A DNA stretch of 64,000 nt from Cytophagaceae bacterium (GCA_947458545.1 CANGYH010000001.1:620001-684000); one strand, 5' to 3'; shown: positions 31,459-39,301, numbered from the stretch's first letter. The notes: generated by a model from the letters alone, not told the origin. Numbers and translations are program-made.

Positions 31459-31557
31459 ACCCTTTAACTAAGTGCTTAGGTTGCTTTCACCTTGCTGACG
31501 TACTAAACGTGCTAGTCCCAAGGGCAATGCAAATAACGCATTATAAATAGGAAAGTT

Positions 31558-31586
31558 GCAAGCCCCACCCCACCGGTGGGGCTTGC
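31558..31586. terminator. Bidirectional hairpin between late operon and integrase
   Basis: Perfect 12-bp arms GCAAGCCCCACC and GGTGGGGCTTGC around CCACC. It lies in the 236-base gap that separates the convergent late operon and integrase. The rest of that gap holds no gene. Confidence 0.6.
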
Positions 31587-31604
31587 TTGTATCCTTCAAA
31601 ATCT

Positions 31605-31625
31605 AACAATTTGTGTCAAATTGTT
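31605..31625. promoter_or_regulatory. AT-rich perfect inverted repeat
   Basis: AACAATTTG-TGT-CAAATTGTT, 9-bp arms, in an AT-rich stretch 62 bases beyond the integrase stop. It is followed by TGATTTTATG, so it could be a weak terminator; a regulator site is the alternative. Confidence 0.4.
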
Positions 31626-31686
31626 TGATTTTATGATAGGTATCTCAAGCAAACTAAAGCACGCTATCGCTCAAAATGGCGCAAAA

Positions 31687-32829
31687 TCACGAACGTTGCG
31701 CTATTCTTAACATTTGCCCTACCACCACATTAAGCCCCGGTTGCACGTAGTGGCGTTGGGTGGTTCGTATGTCGGAGTGGCTAAGGGCCGCTGCCACTGC
31801 CTCTAAGCTGTAGCCCACATCTACCAAGTTTTGGCCGAACGAGCGCCTCGCCCAATGCATGGTAACCTTTTCCCAGGCTGCTATATCTGCTTTGGCGCAG
31901 GCCTTCTTTATGTTGCGATTGGCCTCTACATTGCTCATCTTACGGTCTAGGTGGTATCCGTCTTCCCACAGGCTTTGCAGGATGGGCCCAACCGGCACCC
32001 AGGCAGGGTTACCCGTCTTAGTGGCCAGGTAATGTAGTACGGGCCTGCCCTTTACGGTAATCACGTTTTCGGGCCGTATCTGGCCCCAGTCCGAGTATCG
32101 CGCGCCGCTAAAGGCCAACAGCAAAAACAACCGCCGCGCCCGATCTACAGGCCCATCAGCTTTGAGCCCGAGCAAAGCCGCAAGGTCTTCTGCAGAAAGC
32201 TGGTGGCGCGCCGGCTGCTTCTTTGCCAGCCGCAGCCCGGCACAAGGGTTGGCCACGACCAAGCCTTGCTCCATACCTGATTTGTAGGCCGTCCGCAGCA
32301 ACTTCATCACCTGCCTGGCTGTAGAGCTGTCAAGCTTTTGGCAAAGTACCTTGTACACCTTTAGTACCTCATCGGCAGTTAGGCCGGTGGCCGGGCCATG
32401 CAAGTACCCGGTAGCAGCCAAATGGGCCATGTGCCTACGGTACACCTGAAGCGTAGAGGTGGCTACACCCCGTAGCTCCGCCATCTGTATAGTGTGGGCC
32501 ACAAGGTCAGCCACCGAGTAGTAATGCCGGTGGGTAGCCATCAGGTCAGCCAGGGCCGCAAGGCTTGGCGCCGGTTGCTTGGCTACGGTTGCCCAGGTAG
32601 CCAGCAAGCGCCGCTCCCATTCCATCAGGGCCAGTTTGTCGGCCATGGCCAAGGGCAGCTTACGCCCGGTGTCCCAATCGATTTCAGCAATCAGCAGGCC
32701 GGTGGCCAGCACCTTGCGGCTACGCAGGTAGGTCAGTTTGCAAACGATGTAGCATCGGCCTTGACTGGCTGGCCGCTTCATAAACAGGTAGTGCATAAAG
32801 TCAATAGGGTAAGCGGCAAAGCTTGCCAT
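31687..32829 (-). CDS. int: Tyrosine recombinase (integrase)
   Basis: A 380-residue site-specific recombinase. The N-terminal part is the arm-binding/SAM-like region; the catalytic domain has the full set: Arg in 'AFSGARYSDWGQIRP', Lys in 'LATKTGNPAWVP', His325/Arg328 in 'MHWARRSF', His351 in 'ALSHSDIRTT' and nucleophile Tyr361 in 'RHYVQPG'. This is the arrangement of Bacteroidota phage and conjugative-element integrases. It should integrate and excise the element at the tRNA-Ser 3' end. It is transcribed away from attR. Three ATGTTGCCT motifs lie in the 45 bases just upstream of its start, so integrase binding may also control its own promoter. Confidence 0.92.
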   Translation of the reverse strand: MASFAAYPIDFMHYLFMKRPASQGRCYIVCKLTYLRSRKVLATGLLIAEIDWDTGRKLPLAMADKLALMEWERRLLATWATVAKQPAPSLAALADLMATHRHYYSVADLVAHTIQMAELRGVATSTLQVYRRHMAHLAATGYLHGPATGLTADEVLKVYKVLCQKLDSSTARQVMKLLRTAYKSGMEQGLVVANPCAGLRLAKKQPARHQLSAEDLAALLGLKADGPVDRARRLFLLLAFSGARYSDWGQIRPENVITVKGRPVLHYLATKTGNPAWVPVGPILQSLWEDGYHLDRKMSNVEANRNIKKACAKADIAAWEKVTMHWARRSFGQNLVDVGYSLEAVAAALSHSDIRTTQRHYVQPGLNVVVGQMLRIAQRS

Positions 32830-32831
32830 CC

Positions 32832-32873
32832 ATGTTGCCTAGCGTTTGTGCATGTTGCCTGCCAATGTTGCCT
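32832..32873. repeat. Candidate integrase arm sites, right end
   Basis: ATGTTGCCT occurs at 32832-32840, 32852-32860 and 32865-32873, all in the same orientation, between the integrase start and attR. The same motif occurs twice just inside attL. Confidence 0.55.
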
Positions 32874-32926
32874 AGGTGCGTAAACCTTGTTATGGGGCAA
32901 TCCGTAGGTGGCCTTCAGACACGTAA

Positions 32927-32953
32927 AAAGCCCACCTTGGCAGGGTGGGCTTT
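32927..32953 (-). terminator. Element-borne terminator for tRNA-Ser
   Basis: Arms AAAGCCCACC and GGTGGGCTTT with a 7-base loop. Read leftward it ends in TTTTTACG. It lies 29 bases beyond the tRNA 3' end and inside the element, so the element supplies a new terminator to the tRNA it occupies. Confidence 0.75.
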
Positions 32954-32977
32954 GCTGATTATTGGCACACAACGGCT

Positions 32978-32993
32978 TTTGCAGAGAGGAAGG
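32978..32993. repeat. attR: 16-bp direct repeat within the tRNA-Ser 3' end
   Basis: TTTGCAGAGAGGAAGG, identical to 14987-15002. The flanking bases differ at both ends, so the shared core is exactly 16 bp. Twelve of these bases belong to the tRNA (acceptor strand, discriminator and part of the T-stem). Confidence 0.85.
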
Positions 32994-33069
32994 GATTCGA
33001 ACCCTCGATACCCTTTTGGGGTATACACACTTTCCAGGCGTGCTCCTTCGACCACTCGGACACCTCTCT
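32982..33069 (-). tRNA. tRNA-Ser(GGA)
   Basis: Read on the minus strand the gene is 88 nt with acceptor stem AGAGAGG/CCTCTCT, D-arm GTGGTCGAAGG, anticodon loop CTGGAAA (anticodon GGA), a long variable arm (TATACCCC/GGGTAT) as required for tRNA-Ser, T-loop GGTTCGAATCC and discriminator G. CCA is not encoded. Its 3' end is the attachment site of the integrated element and remains intact, because the element's att core restores the sequence. Confidence 0.95.
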
Positions 33070-33120
33070 GTGTAAAAGGAACGCGAAGATAGGATGCAAC
33101 GTACATGTATGCCACTACGG

Positions 33121-34428
33121 CTATGACGGCCCCAGGTTGAACCTGACCACCAGCTCGATGCTGAGGCTGCGTACACGGCTACCGGTGACGGTCAGGTCTG
33201 GCGCAAAAAACGTGGCTCCGCCGGGGCTGACGAATGGGCGCTGCGGATCGGTGTAAAACTGCACGAAGCGCACAAACCGGGCATTGCGGTACTGGGCCAT
33301 TAACTGCACCACGTTGCCGCTGCGCCATTGATACCCCAGGCCGCCGCCAAGCTGATAAAACCAGGTTGAACTGCTGGAGCGTACGGTGGCCCCGTTTTGG
33401 TAAAACTGCAAAGTAGGCGAATTATCAAACTGGGGGCCGCCTATCAACTGCACCCACGGTACTAAGCCTGGCCTGCGGCCCCATGGCATCCAGGCCAGGC
33501 CGTAGTGCAGAGAAAAGGTAGTATGGCTCGGTGCAGAGTTATCGGCCAGGCGCACGAGGCTGGTGCTGTCGGCATAGTTGTGGATGGCATAGTTGAAACC
33601 GACAAGGTGCATCAGCGGTGGGCTGATGCGTTTGCCTGCGGGAAAGTTGAGGTCTAGCCCCATCGTAAACCCGTCTCGCAAAGCGCGGCGGATGCGGCCA
33701 GACTCGGCCAGCCCCTTGTAGCCTGCGCTGAAGGAAACGAAATAGGAGCTGTCTCGCCTGTCGGCCAGCATACCGTTGCTGAGGCTGCCAAAGGGCCCCG
33801 GGCCGCACCAGAGCGGCAAGCTTATGTAGCGCCCTTTGGGCTCGCGCTCTAGCTTAAACCCATACCAAAGCGTACGATGCAGACGAACGCTGGGGTTGCT
33901 CCGCTTGTAGGCATGGTACCACATGGCAGGCAGGTAAGCCTGTTGAAAATGGTAAGCCAGCCCGTCGCTCAACGTCAGGATCTGTGCCGTGTTAATGCCT
34001 TCTGAGGTTTGGGTAAACTCGGCCCCTCGTTGCTGGAAAAGTCGGTTTTCTTCAAGACCCACGCTGTCAGAAAAGGTGAGGCCCAGCGGCAACGCTCCCC
34101 TGAACTGACGGTACGTGGCACCGCTATGCGGAATGCTGTCGTTGAAAAGGCGTATCTCTGTGACTACGCCCGCTGAAGTCCGCAACAGCACGCCTTGCTG
34201 AGGCATGGCTATCAAAGGCAGTTTGACGGATTCTGGCCGAATGGCAATACCATGCGACAGGAAGGCTTCGCGCACGGCGGGGTCTGTAAGCGGACGGCCC
34301 AAGAGCTGAAGCATACAATCGGGCTGCGCAACGGTACCCAGGGCCTGTGCCTGGCCTAACCCGGGAGCCAAGAGGCAAGCCATCATGCCCAGAAACAGGC
34401 AACTGCGCACCCAAAGGAAAATCTTCAT
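33121..34428 (-). CDS. Exported outer-membrane beta-barrel protein
   Basis: A 435-residue protein from the Met at 34428, with a signal peptide 'FLWVRSCLFLGMMACLLAPGLGQAQA'. The first ~190 mature residues are a soluble domain ('DCMLQLLGRPLTDPAVREAFLSHG', 'GLTFSDSV'). The rest reads as a barrel with alternating aromatic strands and ends 'LSIELVVRFNLGPS', with a C-terminal aromatic residue two positions into the last strand. The barrel part loosely resembles acyloxyacyl hydrolase/PagL-like or general outer-membrane proteins; I cannot fix the family. It diverges from leuS and lies 51 bases from the tRNA-Ser 5' end. Confidence 0.6.
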   Translation of the reverse strand: MKIFLWVRSCLFLGMMACLLAPGLGQAQALGTVAQPDCMLQLLGRPLTDPAVREAFLSHGIAIRPESVKLPLIAMPQQGVLLRTSAGVVTEIRLFNDSIPHSGATYRQFRGALPLGLTFSDSVGLEENRLFQQRGAEFTQTSEGINTAQILTLSDGLAYHFQQAYLPAMWYHAYKRSNPSVRLHRTLWYGFKLEREPKGRYISLPLWCGPGPFGSLSNGMLADRRDSSYFVSFSAGYKGLAESGRIRRALRDGFTMGLDLNFPAGKRISPPLMHLVGFNYAIHNYADSTSLVRLADNSAPSHTTFSLHYGLAWMPWGRRPGLVPWVQLIGGPQFDNSPTLQFYQNGATVRSSSSTWFYQLGGGLGYQWRSGNVVQLMAQYRNARFVRFVQFYTDPQRPFVSPGGATFFAPDLTVTGSRVRSLSIELVVRFNLGPS

Positions 34429-34496
34429 GCTGAAGCAAGAAAACGACATACACAAGGATCAGTTTTGGCCCCGGCAGCCCAGCCCGCCCAGCAAGG

Positions 34497-34504
34497 TAGA
34501 TTTG
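34497..34504 (+). promoter_or_regulatory. -7 promoter box of leuS
   Basis: TAGATTTG matches the Bacteroidota -7 consensus TAnnTTTG and ends 9 bases before the leuS ATG. No clear -33 TTTG lies at the usual distance. Confidence 0.45.
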
Positions 34505-34513
34505 TACCCGGTT

Positions 34514-37390
34514 ATGAGCAAGCTGCAACCCGACTACAAACCCCAGGGCATAGAGCAAAAATGGCAAGCCTGGTGGCACGGCCAAGGTACCTACAAAACA
34601 GAGACCACATCGGGCAAACCCAAGTATTATGTGCTGGATATGTTTCCGTACCCCAGTGGTGCGGGCCTGCACGTGGGCCATCCGCTGGGCTATATAGCCA
34701 GCGACATCTTTGCCCGCTACAAGCGGCTGCGGGGCTATAATGTGCTGCACCCCATGGGGTTTGATGCTTTTGGCCTACCGGCCGAGCAGTATGCCATCCA
34801 AACGGGGCAGCACCCGGCCGTGACGACCAAGGCCAATACCGAGCGCTACCGGCAACAGCTCGACAACCTGGGCTTCAGCTACGACTGGGAGCGGCAGGTG
34901 AGCACAGCAGACCCGGCCTACTACCGTTGGACGCAGTGGATATTCATCCAGCTCTTCCACCACGGGTACGACCATAAGGCGCAAAAAGCCCGGCCCATAG
35001 CCGAGCTGGAGGCCCTGCTGGCCACCCAAGGCTCTGCCGAGCTTGCCTGGGCCTGCGACGAGGACACGCCTGCCATAACAGCAGAGGCTTTTGCCGCCCT
35101 GGATGCACAGGCACGCGAAGCTTACTTGCAGCACTACCGCCTGGCCTTTACCAGCGAGGCCTTTGTGAACTGGTGCCCGGCCCTGGGCACGGTGCTGGCC
35201 AACGACGAGGTTAAGGACGGCTTCTCTGAGCGGGGGGGCTACCCGGTAGAGCGCAAAAAGATGCGGCAGTTTATGCTCCGCATCACGGCGTATGCCGACA
35301 GGTTGCTGGAAGGTTTGGACGGGCTGGACTGGTCAGAATCCATCAAAGAGCAGCAGCGCAACTGGATTGGGCGCAGCACCGGCGCTACTGTGCAGTTTGC
35401 CGTTGAGGGCCTGGCCGAGCCGCTGACCGTCTTTACCACCCGGCCCGACACGCTGTATGGCGTCAGCTTTATGGTGCTGGCCCCGGAGCATGAGGCCGTG
35501 GCCCAACTGACTACCCCGGGCCAGAAGGCCGAGATTGACACCTATGTAGAAGCAACGGCCCGCCGCTCTGAGCTAGACCGCAAGGCCGACACCAAGCGGG
35601 TATCAGGTGCTTTTACCGGTAGCTATGCCCGGCATCCGCTGACGGGCCAACCCGTACCCATCTGGATTGCCGACTATGTGCTGGCAGGCTACGGCACCGG
35701 AGCGGTGATGGGTGTGCCCAGCTCGGACACGCGGGATTATGCCTTTGCCACGCACTTTGGGCTGCCCATCGTGCAGGTGCAGGCGGGGCCGCAGACCGAC
35801 ATCGCCGCCGCCGACTTTGACCCCAAGGCTGGGACGCTGATCAACTCGCCCCTGTGGGACGGGCAGCCGGTGGCGCAGGCCATCGAGACGGCCATCGGCA
35901 TTCTGGAGGCACGAGGGCTGGGCCAGCGCCGGACGCAGTATCGCCTGCGCGATGCCGTCTTCGGGCGGCAGCGGTATTGGGGCGAGCCGATTCCGGTTTA
36001 CTACAAAGACGGCGTGCCGCATACGCTGCCCGAGTCTGAACTGCCGCTGCTGCTGCCGGAGGTAGATAAGTTTCTGCCCACGGCAGAAGGCGAGCCTCCC
36101 CTAGCCCGGGCCCAAGATTGGACCTACCAAGGCTACCCGCTGGAGACAACCACCATGCCCGGCTGGGCAGGCTCTAGCTGGTACTTTTTGCGGTATGCCG
36201 GCCCAACCAATACCCAAGGGCTGGCCTCAGCGCAGGCGCTGGACTACTGGGGCCAGGTGGACCTCTACCTGGGCGGCAGCGAGCACGCCACGGGGCACCT
36301 GCTCTATGCCCGTTTCTGGAACAAGTTTCTGAAAGACCTGGGCCTGGTGGCCCACGAAGAGCCCTTCCAGAAGCTGGTGAATCAGGGGATGATACAGGGG
36401 GTGAGCGAGAAGGTTCTGGCCGTGCCTGCGACCCAGTATCCTGGGTATGCTACTGACCCTAAACGGTTTGAGGGCGTCACCCGCGTATTCTTCTCGGCCA
36501 ACCGCGAGCTTCGCTATGCCGGGGCTGAAGGCTTCAACGTGCCCATCCATGCGGTAGAAAATGGGCAGTTGGATTTTTCCAAAGCACAGAAAGAGAGCGG
36601 GTACCTGTTTGAAAATGCGCTGGTGGAGCTACCAAATGGCCAGCTTGTACCTGTTAGCCAAGCCTTGGAGGCCCAAGGCTTCACCACTGTTCAAGAGGTG
36701 GAGAAGATGTCCAAGTCTAAGCTGAACGTCGTCAACCCAGACGACATCGTGGCGCGGTATGGGGCAGACACCTTGCGGCTTTACGAGATGTTCCTGGGCC
36801 CGCTGGAGCAGTCTAAGCCTTGGAACACGAGCGGCATCGAAGGGGTGGCCAAGTTTCTGCGGAAGTTTTACCGACTCTTCGTCTCAGACCAAGGGCAGGT
36901 GCTGCTGGCCGACGGCGAGCCTGGCAAAGCCGAGCTGAAGGTGCTGCATAAAACCCTGCACAAGGTGGCCGACGACATCGAGAAGCTGAGCTTCAACACG
37001 ATCGTGTCTGCCTTCATGATTGCCGTCAACGAGCTGTCGGATCTGAAGTGCCACCACCGGGCCGTGCTGGAGCCGCTGACGATAGCCCTGGCCCCGCTGG
37101 CCCCCCACCTGGCCGAAGAACTCTGGCAAAACGGGTTGGGCCACACCACCTCGGTACATCACCAAAGCTATCCGGAGGTGAACCCGGCCTATCTGGTAGA
37201 TGATACGGTGCAGTATCCGGTGAGCTTCAACGGCAAAACCCGGGTGAAGCTAGACCTGCCGGCCGACTTCACCAACCAACAGGTGGAAGAAGCCGTGCTG
37301 GCCGACGAGCAGGTACAGAGGTACCTGGCAGGTGCTACGCCCAAAAAGGTGATTGTGGTGCCGAAGCGGATGGTGAATCTGGTTGTGTAG
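34514..37390 (+). CDS. leuS: Leucyl-tRNA synthetase
   Basis: LeuRS charges tRNA-Leu with leucine. From the ATG at 34514 the protein is 958 residues. It begins with 'DYKPQGIEQKWQAWW', the family start. The class I HIGH motif appears as 'YPSGAGLHVGHPLGY' and the KMSKS loop as 'VEKMSKSKLNVVNPDD'. The editing domain has 'VFTTRPDTLYGVSFMVLAPEH' and 'YGTGAVMGVPSSDTRDYAFA'. The length is larger than in E. coli because of insertions between about residues 155 and 215 and before KMSKS, which I believe are common in Bacteroidota. The frame is open from 34385, but that part overlaps the divergent gene and has no family match. Confidence 0.96.
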   Translation: MSKLQPDYKPQGIEQKWQAWWHGQGTYKTETTSGKPKYYVLDMFPYPSGAGLHVGHPLGYIASDIFARYKRLRGYNVLHPMGFDAFGLPAEQYAIQTGQHPAVTTKANTERYRQQLDNLGFSYDWERQVSTADPAYYRWTQWIFIQLFHHGYDHKAQKARPIAELEALLATQGSAELAWACDEDTPAITAEAFAALDAQAREAYLQHYRLAFTSEAFVNWCPALGTVLANDEVKDGFSERGGYPVERKKMRQFMLRITAYADRLLEGLDGLDWSESIKEQQRNWIGRSTGATVQFAVEGLAEPLTVFTTRPDTLYGVSFMVLAPEHEAVAQLTTPGQKAEIDTYVEATARRSELDRKADTKRVSGAFTGSYARHPLTGQPVPIWIADYVLAGYGTGAVMGVPSSDTRDYAFATHFGLPIVQVQAGPQTDIAAADFDPKAGTLINSPLWDGQPVAQAIETAIGILEARGLGQRRTQYRLRDAVFGRQRYWGEPIPVYYKDGVPHTLPESELPLLLPEVDKFLPTAEGEPPLARAQDWTYQGYPLETTTMPGWAGSSWYFLRYAGPTNTQGLASAQALDYWGQVDLYLGGSEHATGHLLYARFWNKFLKDLGLVAHEEPFQKLVNQGMIQGVSEKVLAVPATQYPGYATDPKRFEGVTRVFFSANRELRYAGAEGFNVPIHAVENGQLDFSKAQKESGYLFENALVELPNGQLVPVSQALEAQGFTTVQEVEKMSKSKLNVVNPDDIVARYGADTLRLYEMFLGPLEQSKPWNTSGIEGVAKFLRKFYRLFVSDQGQVLLADGEPGKAELKVLHKTLHKVADDIEKLSFNTIVSAFMIAVNELSDLKCHHRAVLEPLTIALAPLAPHLAEELWQNGLGHTTSVHHQSYPEVNPAYLVDDTVQYPVSFNGKTRVKLDLPADFTNQQVEEAVLADEQVQRYLAGATPKKVIVVPKRMVNLVV

Positions 37391-37440
37391 GAGTTTTATA
37401 AACCGCATCTCCCCGCTGGCCAAAAATCTCTTACAGGGGA

Positions 37441-37509
37441 GTACCCCCTCTCCCCCCAGCCCCCTCTCCCCCCCCAGCCCCCTCTCCCCCTCCAGGGGAG
37501 AGGGGGTAC
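37441..37509. repeat. C-rich repeats within a 15-bp inverted repeat
   Basis: GTACCCCCTCTCCCC (37441-37455) pairs perfectly with GGGGAGAGGGGGTAC (37495-37509). Between them 'AGCCCCCTCTCCCC' is repeated twice. It lies between the convergent leuS and FKBP genes and could form a long hairpin. It may be a terminator for both genes or a dispersed intergenic repeat. Confidence 0.6.
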
Positions 37510-37544
37510 ATTTAATTGCTTACAAGAAAGCCCTCATTCGCCAA

Positions 37545-38048
37545 CTATTGTACCCGCAGGATTTTGATGTCGAACACCAGGATCTGGTTGGCGGGTATGC
37601 GGGCATTGCCCGTGGCCCCATAGGCCAGCCCCGATGGGATGAACATCCGCCCCCGCTCGCCTGGCCTGAAGTATTTGATGGCATCTTGCCAGCCATTGAT
37701 AACAAGGCCCGACTGCCCTACGATAAACGAGAACAACGGCTGGGTGGCCACGGTATTGCTGTCGAAGGCGGTAGCCTCGGTGCCGGGGAAGTAGCCCCTG
37801 TACCGTAGAAAAACGAATTGCCCGTTGCGGATTAGCGGGGCCGCCGGTTGGGCAGAGTCTATAACCACGTAAGTGCCAGCATTAGAGCGCGCATAGTTTA
37901 CGACGCCTTTAGCTGCCAGGTAGTCACGGATCTTTTGGTCATCGTTTACGGCGCGCTCGTCTGTGGTAAGGGCAACCTCTACGCGCTGGCAGGCCTGCGT
38001 CGCCAAAACAGCCATAAGGCCCGCGATGATCCAAAACGTTTTTCGCAT
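37545..38048 (-). CDS. FKBP-type peptidyl-prolyl isomerase lipoprotein
   Basis: A 167-residue protein with a lipoprotein signal peptide ('IIAGLMAVLATQAC', lipobox Cys20). The C-terminal 95 residues are an FKBP domain: 'VFLRYRGYFPGTEATAFDS', 'SFIVGQSGLVINGWQDAIKYFRPGERGRMFIPSGLAYG', 'IPANQILVFDIKIL'. This matches FKBP catalytic strands, including the GW-x-x-A and 'IP-x-x-x-x-L-x-F-x-I' signatures. It should act as a periplasmic foldase or chaperone, anchored in a membrane. Two such lipoproteins accompany gliding or T9SS systems in other Bacteroidota, but no such gene adjoins it here. Confidence 0.88.
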   Translation of the reverse strand: MRKTFWIIAGLMAVLATQACQRVEVALTTDERAVNDDQKIRDYLAAKGVVNYARSNAGTYVVIDSAQPAAPLIRNGQFVFLRYRGYFPGTEATAFDSNTVATQPLFSFIVGQSGLVINGWQDAIKYFRPGERGRMFIPSGLAYGATGNARIPANQILVFDIKILRVQ

Positions 38049-38126
38049 CTTTCAGTGTCTGGCACAAAAGTAACCGATTGCCGCGGGGCTGCACCTTTGT
38101 GCACGCAGGACCGGCACCCATCGCAT

Positions 38127-38975
38127 TTGCTACCGATAACGGAGATAGCGCCTAGTTTCTTGCCCGGCATGCAGCTCAGTCTGCTGCGGGCAGACCTGCT
38201 GCATCCGCAGGTGGCGGGCCCTAAGTACATACGCCTTGCTGCCTGGTTGGCTATGGCCAAAGCTCAAGGATACAGTAAAGTGGTGTCGGCCGGAGGTATG
38301 CACAGCAACCACTTGCATGCACTGGCTATGCTGGCGCCTAAGTTTGGCTTAGCGGCAGAGGCTTATGTACGGGGTTTGGCACATGCCAAACCTTCACCTT
38401 TGTTGGCAGAGGCCCAGGCTGCGGGCATGGTGCTACATCCGCTCGCCAAGGCTGATTATGCATCCTTGTTGCTGGATACGGCAACACCTACCCTTGCGCT
38501 TCCCCCAGATGCGCTGTTCATTCCTATGGGAGGTGATGGTAGTGTTGGGCAAGCGGCATTAGACGTGTGGGCCGCGCAGTTATGGAGCCAACTTGCTGCC
38601 GGCACACAGCTGGCATTAACGGCAGGTACAGGCAGCACACTGCAGGCCTTTGCGGCTACCCTGCCACCGCAAAGCAGGCTTTGGGTGGCGGCCCCTTTCA
38701 AAGATGCATCGTTCTTGTGGAATCGAGTACCAGCTCCATATCGTAACCAGATCACGCTGTGGCCTAGCCGCATGCGCTTTGGTAAAACTGATGAGTTGGC
38801 CACCCTATACGGAAGGCTTTTTGTGGAAGAGACCGGGGTCAGGGTAGATAACTTGTACATGCCACACCTAATGGCCAGCCTAGCCCAAGCGAGGCTACGT
38901 GCAGAACTGCCGCTCGGCACACCTTGGGCCCTGCTACACTGTGGGGGGCAGTCTGCTAATATTCTTGCTGGCTAA
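38127..38975 (+). CDS. PLP enzyme of the ACC deaminase/D-cysteine desulfhydrase family
   Basis: A fold-type II PLP-dependent enzyme of about 282 residues. The family pattern is clear: 'LSLLRADLLHPQVAGPKYIRL' (PLP-binding Lys), 'VVSAGGMHSNHLHALAM', 'FIPMGGDGSVGQAAL', 'LALTAGTGSTLQAF' (phosphate-binding loop) and 'LLHCGGQSANI'. It probably deaminates or desulfurates a small amino acid; the substrate cannot be told. The start is uncertain: TTG at 38127 preserves the family's N-terminus ('ITEIAPSFLPG'); ATG at 38169 would remove it. A CACCTTTG box lies at 38092-38099. The open frame continues upstream into the divergent FKBP gene and is not credible there. Confidence 0.78.
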   Translation: MLPITEIAPSFLPGMQLSLLRADLLHPQVAGPKYIRLAAWLAMAKAQGYSKVVSAGGMHSNHLHALAMLAPKFGLAAEAYVRGLAHAKPSPLLAEAQAAGMVLHPLAKADYASLLLDTATPTLALPPDALFIPMGGDGSVGQAALDVWAAQLWSQLAAGTQLALTAGTGSTLQAFAATLPPQSRLWVAAPFKDASFLWNRVPAPYRNQITLWPSRMRFGKTDELATLYGRLFVEETGVRVDNLYMPHLMASLAQARLRAELPLGTPWALLHCGGQSANILAG

Positions 38976-39242
38976 ACCGTATTAGATTTATTATTTATCT
39001 AAAGAAACGGTAATCAGATTAAGGATTTTGCAATCCATCTTTGCAGCGAACTTTCAGGGCTAGGTAAGATAGCCAATCTTTAAATTAGCTTAAAACAGCA
39101 CATGTGTGGTACTGAAGCCCAACAGCGTACCATACCTAGGTGTTGCATCCTACTAGCTTTGGCTCATCAAGATGCTAACAGCTGCAAGGTTGTCAGGTCC
39201 TGAAAATGGTTAAAAAGGTTTAGTTAGTTTTTTCATGTGCGG
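38976..39242. other. Intergenic stretch without a gene
   Basis: AT-richer than its surroundings, with no open frame of family character on either strand. No RNA fold was recognised by eye. A terminator follows at 39243. Confidence 0.5.
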
Positions 39243-39273
39243 CAAAGCGAGGTACCCCTGGTACCTCGCTTTG
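39243..39273. terminator. Bidirectional terminator
   Basis: Perfect 14-bp arms CAAAGCGAGGTACC and GGTACCTCGCTTTG with a 3-base loop, followed by TTTTT. It lies 28 bases beyond the tpiA stop (leftward). Confidence 0.85.
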
Positions 39274-39301
39274 TTTTTGGCCCGCACCACAGCAGGTGGC
39301 T

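Larger units (their letters stand above)
14987..32993. mobile_element. Integrated tailless provirus-like element in tRNA-Ser(GGA)
   Basis: The element lies between two copies of a 16-bp repeat, one of them in the 3' end of tRNA-Ser. The excised circle would be 17,991 bp. Modules in order are: XRE repressor (leftward); early operon with a lyase-like protein and tiny peptides; Rep and SSB; a DUF4248-like regulator; a long structural/lytic operon; a ParB-PBECR protein; and a tyrosine integrase (leftward). There is no terminase, portal, tail, relaxase or type IV secretion gene, and no GxxxxGK[ST] P-loop ATPase in any element protein. Rep plus SSB plus jelly-roll-like candidates plus many single-pass membrane proteins fit a membrane-containing icosahedral virus. 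Viral identity is inferred; integration is well supported. Confidence 0.8.

Noticed and set aside
14987-32993. A tailed prophage
   Set aside because: No terminase large or small subunit, portal, major tail, tape-measure or baseplate protein is present in 18 kb, and the longest late gene is a ParB-PBECR protein.
14987-32993. An integrative conjugative or mobilisable element
   Set aside because: No relaxase of MOB type, no coupling protein and no type IV secretion genes. The Rep protein is of the replication-initiator type, and the lytic and SH3 proteins favour a virus.
32823-33256. Several overlapping open frames across the tRNA-Ser gene
   Set aside because: They run through the tRNA and att site and have low-complexity, family-less products.
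37441-37509. A CRISPR array
   Set aside because: Repeats are only about 14 bases, spacers are absent, and no cas gene is near. No CRISPR array was seen anywhere in the window.
37848-38126. Long N-terminal extension of the ACC-deaminase-like enzyme
   Set aside because: It overlaps the FKBP signal-peptide region on the other strand and matches nothing in the enzyme family.
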